Shown piece by piece: positions 62,559-64,000 of a stretch of 64,000 bases of DNA (positions are counted from its first letter, which is position 1; the number at the start of each line of letters is the position of its first letter). The notes below the pieces were generated by a model. It was not told the DNA's origin and ran no database searches. It saw only the letters and a program-made list of their open reading frames with translations. The stretch comes from Micromonospora avicenniae (lineage in GTDB: Bacteria; Actinomycetota; Actinomycetes; Mycobacteriales; Micromonosporaceae). The DNA is taken from positions 1 through 64,000 of the forward strand of contig NZ_FTNF01000030.1 in the NCBI RefSeq assembly GCF_900156065.1, in the 5' to 3' direction. A program made the position numbers and the translations under genes.

Positions 62559-63731
62559 CTACTGCAGGGTGTCCTTGAGGACGATCTTGCCGTTCTCCAC
62601 CACGAGGATCTGGAAGCCACCGCTGGAGAGCGTGTGCTCGGGCGTGAACTTCAGCGGCCCGGAGAACAGTTGGAAACCGTCGATGCCCTCGAGTGCCTTG
62701 ATGACGGCGTCACCGTCGGTCGAGCCGGCCTTCCCGACCGCCTCGGCGGCCACCCGGACCGCGTCGTAGGCCTGGGTGGAGTACGGACCGGGGTCAGCGC
62801 CGAACTTGCTCTTGTAGTCCGCGATCCACTTCTCGGCGCCCTGGATCGTCTCCGGGGTCTGGGTCATGGTGGCGAAGACGCCTTCGGCGGCCTCGGGGCC
62901 GGCGATGTCCACCAGCTTCTGGTCGACCGACCCGTCGGCGACCATGACGTTGCCCTTGTAGCCCGCCTGCCGCAGCTGACGGATGATCAGGCCACCCTCC
63001 TGGTAGTAGCCGGTCCAGTAGATGAAGTCCGGCTGTCCCTTCAGGATGGCGTTGACGTTGGCGCCGTAGTCGCTCTCACCCGCGGTGACCGACTCGCGTC
63101 CGGCGAGCGCCGGCGAGCCGGTCAGCAGCTTGGCGGTGGTGTCCGCGATGTCCTTGGAGTAGCTGGTGTTGTCGTCCATGAGGGCGACCTTGGTGGCGCC
63201 CACCTTCTTCATGAACTTCAGCGCCGCGTCGGACTGCTGGGCACCGGTGCCGTTGATCAGGAAGACGTTCTTCTTGTGCTGCGCGACCAGTTCGTTGGAG
63301 TTGGCGGCCGGGATGAGCATCGGCACGCCGGCCTTCTCGAAGATCGGCAGCGTCGGGAGCGTCGCACCGGAGCAGTAACCGCCGACCGAGATCTTCACGC
63401 CCGCGGTGACCAGCTTGTTGGCGCCGGCCGTGGCGCTCTTGGCGTCGCACGCCTCGTCCTCGACCTTGAGTTCGAGCTTGCGCCCGTTGACGCCGCCCTT
63501 GGCGTTGATCTCGTCGACGGCGAGCTGCGCGGCGTTCTTCATGTACGGGCCGATGGCCGAGCTGCTACCGGAGAGCGGAGTCAGCATGCCGAGGACGATC
63601 GGCCCGTCGTCCGACTTCTCGCCTCCGCCCGAGGCGAGTCCGTTGCCACAGGCGGAGAGCATCATGGCGGCCACCGCCGCGCTGCCCACGAGGGCGACTC
63701 GCGACAGCCGGCGGGTGAGGAATGACGTCAT
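62559..63731 (-). CDS. livK: Branched-chain-type ABC transporter substrate-binding lipoprotein, LivK-like
   Basis: A 390-residue lipoprotein: signal peptide with lipobox LSAC (Cys28), then a type I periplasmic-binding fold (VLGMLTPLSGSSSAIG, AVDEINAKGGVNGRKLEL, FIYWTGYYQEGGLIIRQLR). Anchored outside the membrane, it delivers substrate to LivHM. First gene of the operon ending in the racemase and GntR genes. Confidence 0.92.
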   Translation of the reverse strand: MTSFLTRRLSRVALVGSAAVAAMMLSACGNGLASGGGEKSDDGPIVLGMLTPLSGSSSAIGPYMKNAAQLAVDEINAKGGVNGRKLELKVEDEACDAKSATAGANKLVTAGVKISVGGYCSGATLPTLPIFEKAGVPMLIPAANSNELVAQHKKNVFLINGTGAQQSDAALKFMKKVGATKVALMDDNTSYSKDIADTTAKLLTGSPALAGRESVTAGESDYGANVNAILKGQPDFIYWTGYYQEGGLIIRQLRQAGYKGNVMVADGSVDQKLVDIAGPEAAEGVFATMTQTPETIQGAEKWIADYKSKFGADPGPYSTQAYDAVRVAAEAVGKAGSTDGDAVIKALEGIDGFQLFSGPLKFTPEHTLSSGGFQILVVENGKIVLKDTLQ

Positions 63732-63793
63732 TGTCCAAACTCACTTCCCTCAAGGACCGACACCATGGACGGCCAGGTAGCGACTGGGATCAC

Positions 63794-63815
63794 TGCTGTG
63801 TGACGTAGCACAGCA
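63794..63815. promoter_or_regulatory. Inverted repeat upstream of livK
   Basis: TGCTGTG and CACAGCA, 7-bp perfect arms with an 8-nt spacer, 63 bp upstream of the livK start. The sequence CTGCTGTGTGACGT is nearly repeated at 63889-63902 (CTGCTGTGTGATGT). Probably operator sites for the operon's GntR regulator or for the divergent gene. Confidence 0.5.
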
Positions 63816-63933
63816 CTATGGCACAGACCACACCGTCGCTCTAGGGCGCAGGTCGAGGGTTATCGAAGCTTGACTTGAGCTCGGCTGACTGCTGTGTGAT
63901 GTTCTACTGACCGTTCACGAGAGAGCCCCGTAC

Positions 63934-64000
63934 ATGCCCGCTTCCCCCGCTGCCCGTACCCGCCCCCGGCACGGCGTGCTCGTCGCAGTCGCCCTGGCCG
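63934..64000 (+). CDS. Start of a divergent gene, cut by window edge
   Basis: ATG 63934 preceded by GAGAG opens 22 codons (Pro/Ala/Arg-rich, then VLVAVALA) that look like a positively charged N-terminus leading into a membrane or signal segment. It faces away from livK. Too short to identify. Confidence 0.45.
   Translation, partial: MPASPAARTRPRHGVLVAVALA

Overview
The window is high-GC actinobacterial DNA. Strong third-position GC, GGAGG-type ribosome sites with many GTG starts, 1-4 nt translational overlaps in operons, EccC/EACC1-type proteins and two-cysteine hydroxyproline epimerase context all fit a Micromonospora-like actinomycete (family-level guess, moderate confidence). No rRNA, intact tRNA or CRISPR array was found.

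Layout. 1-6.3 kb is an insertion-sequence-rich patch: the 3' end of an IS3-type transposase, an IS5-family element that cuts off a methyltransferase gene, a divergent isochorismatase/DsbA-like pair facing an HxlR regulator, and an IS256-family element inserted in the tail of that regulator. 6.3-12 kb holds a MocR regulator, a free-standing TOPRIM protein, an NAD(P)-binding protein, an MFS exporter and a frameshifted HAD phosphatase. 12.8-17.1 kb is a redox/electrophile-stress cluster (TetR regulator, AhpD-like protein, PEP-mutase/isocitrate-lyase-like enzyme, nitroreductase, YjbR protein, quinone oxidoreductase) with two identical palindromic operators at its head. 17.3-22.3 kb is an ABC exporter plus a large YncE/phosphoesterase protein. 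22.5-26.2 kb holds assorted small genes. 26.3-38.2 kb contains two paralogous modules, each a TrmB/LuxR-type regulator divergent from a giant secreted serine protease. Between them lie an ISL3 transposase relic and a broken polymorphic-toxin C-terminus with its putative immunity gene.

39.6-47 kb is a complete hydroxyquinol-to-central-metabolism operon: flavin hydroxylase, maleylacetate reductase, hydroxyquinol 1,2-dioxygenase, beta-ketoadipyl-CoA thiolase and the CoA-transferase pair, with an AraC-type regulator upstream. The thiolase seems to lack any ATG/GTG/TTG start and may begin at ATC. 47-52 kb holds a SUFU-domain protein, an acetyltransferase/methyltransferase pair, a secreted alpha/beta hydrolase and a QsdR-like regulator.

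52.3-57.1 kb is the most interesting locus: an EACC1-like small protein followed, 2 nt later, by a 1445-residue protein fusing a caspase-like peptidase with four FtsK/EccC-type P-loop ATPase domains. No type VII secretion partners are nearby, so I infer a conflict or suicide system rather than a secretion motor. 57.3-63.7 kb is a probable hydroxyproline/proline-derivative uptake and epimerisation operon (LivK-H-M-G-F-type transporter, proline racemase-family enzyme, GntR regulator). The window ends in the first codons of a divergent gene.
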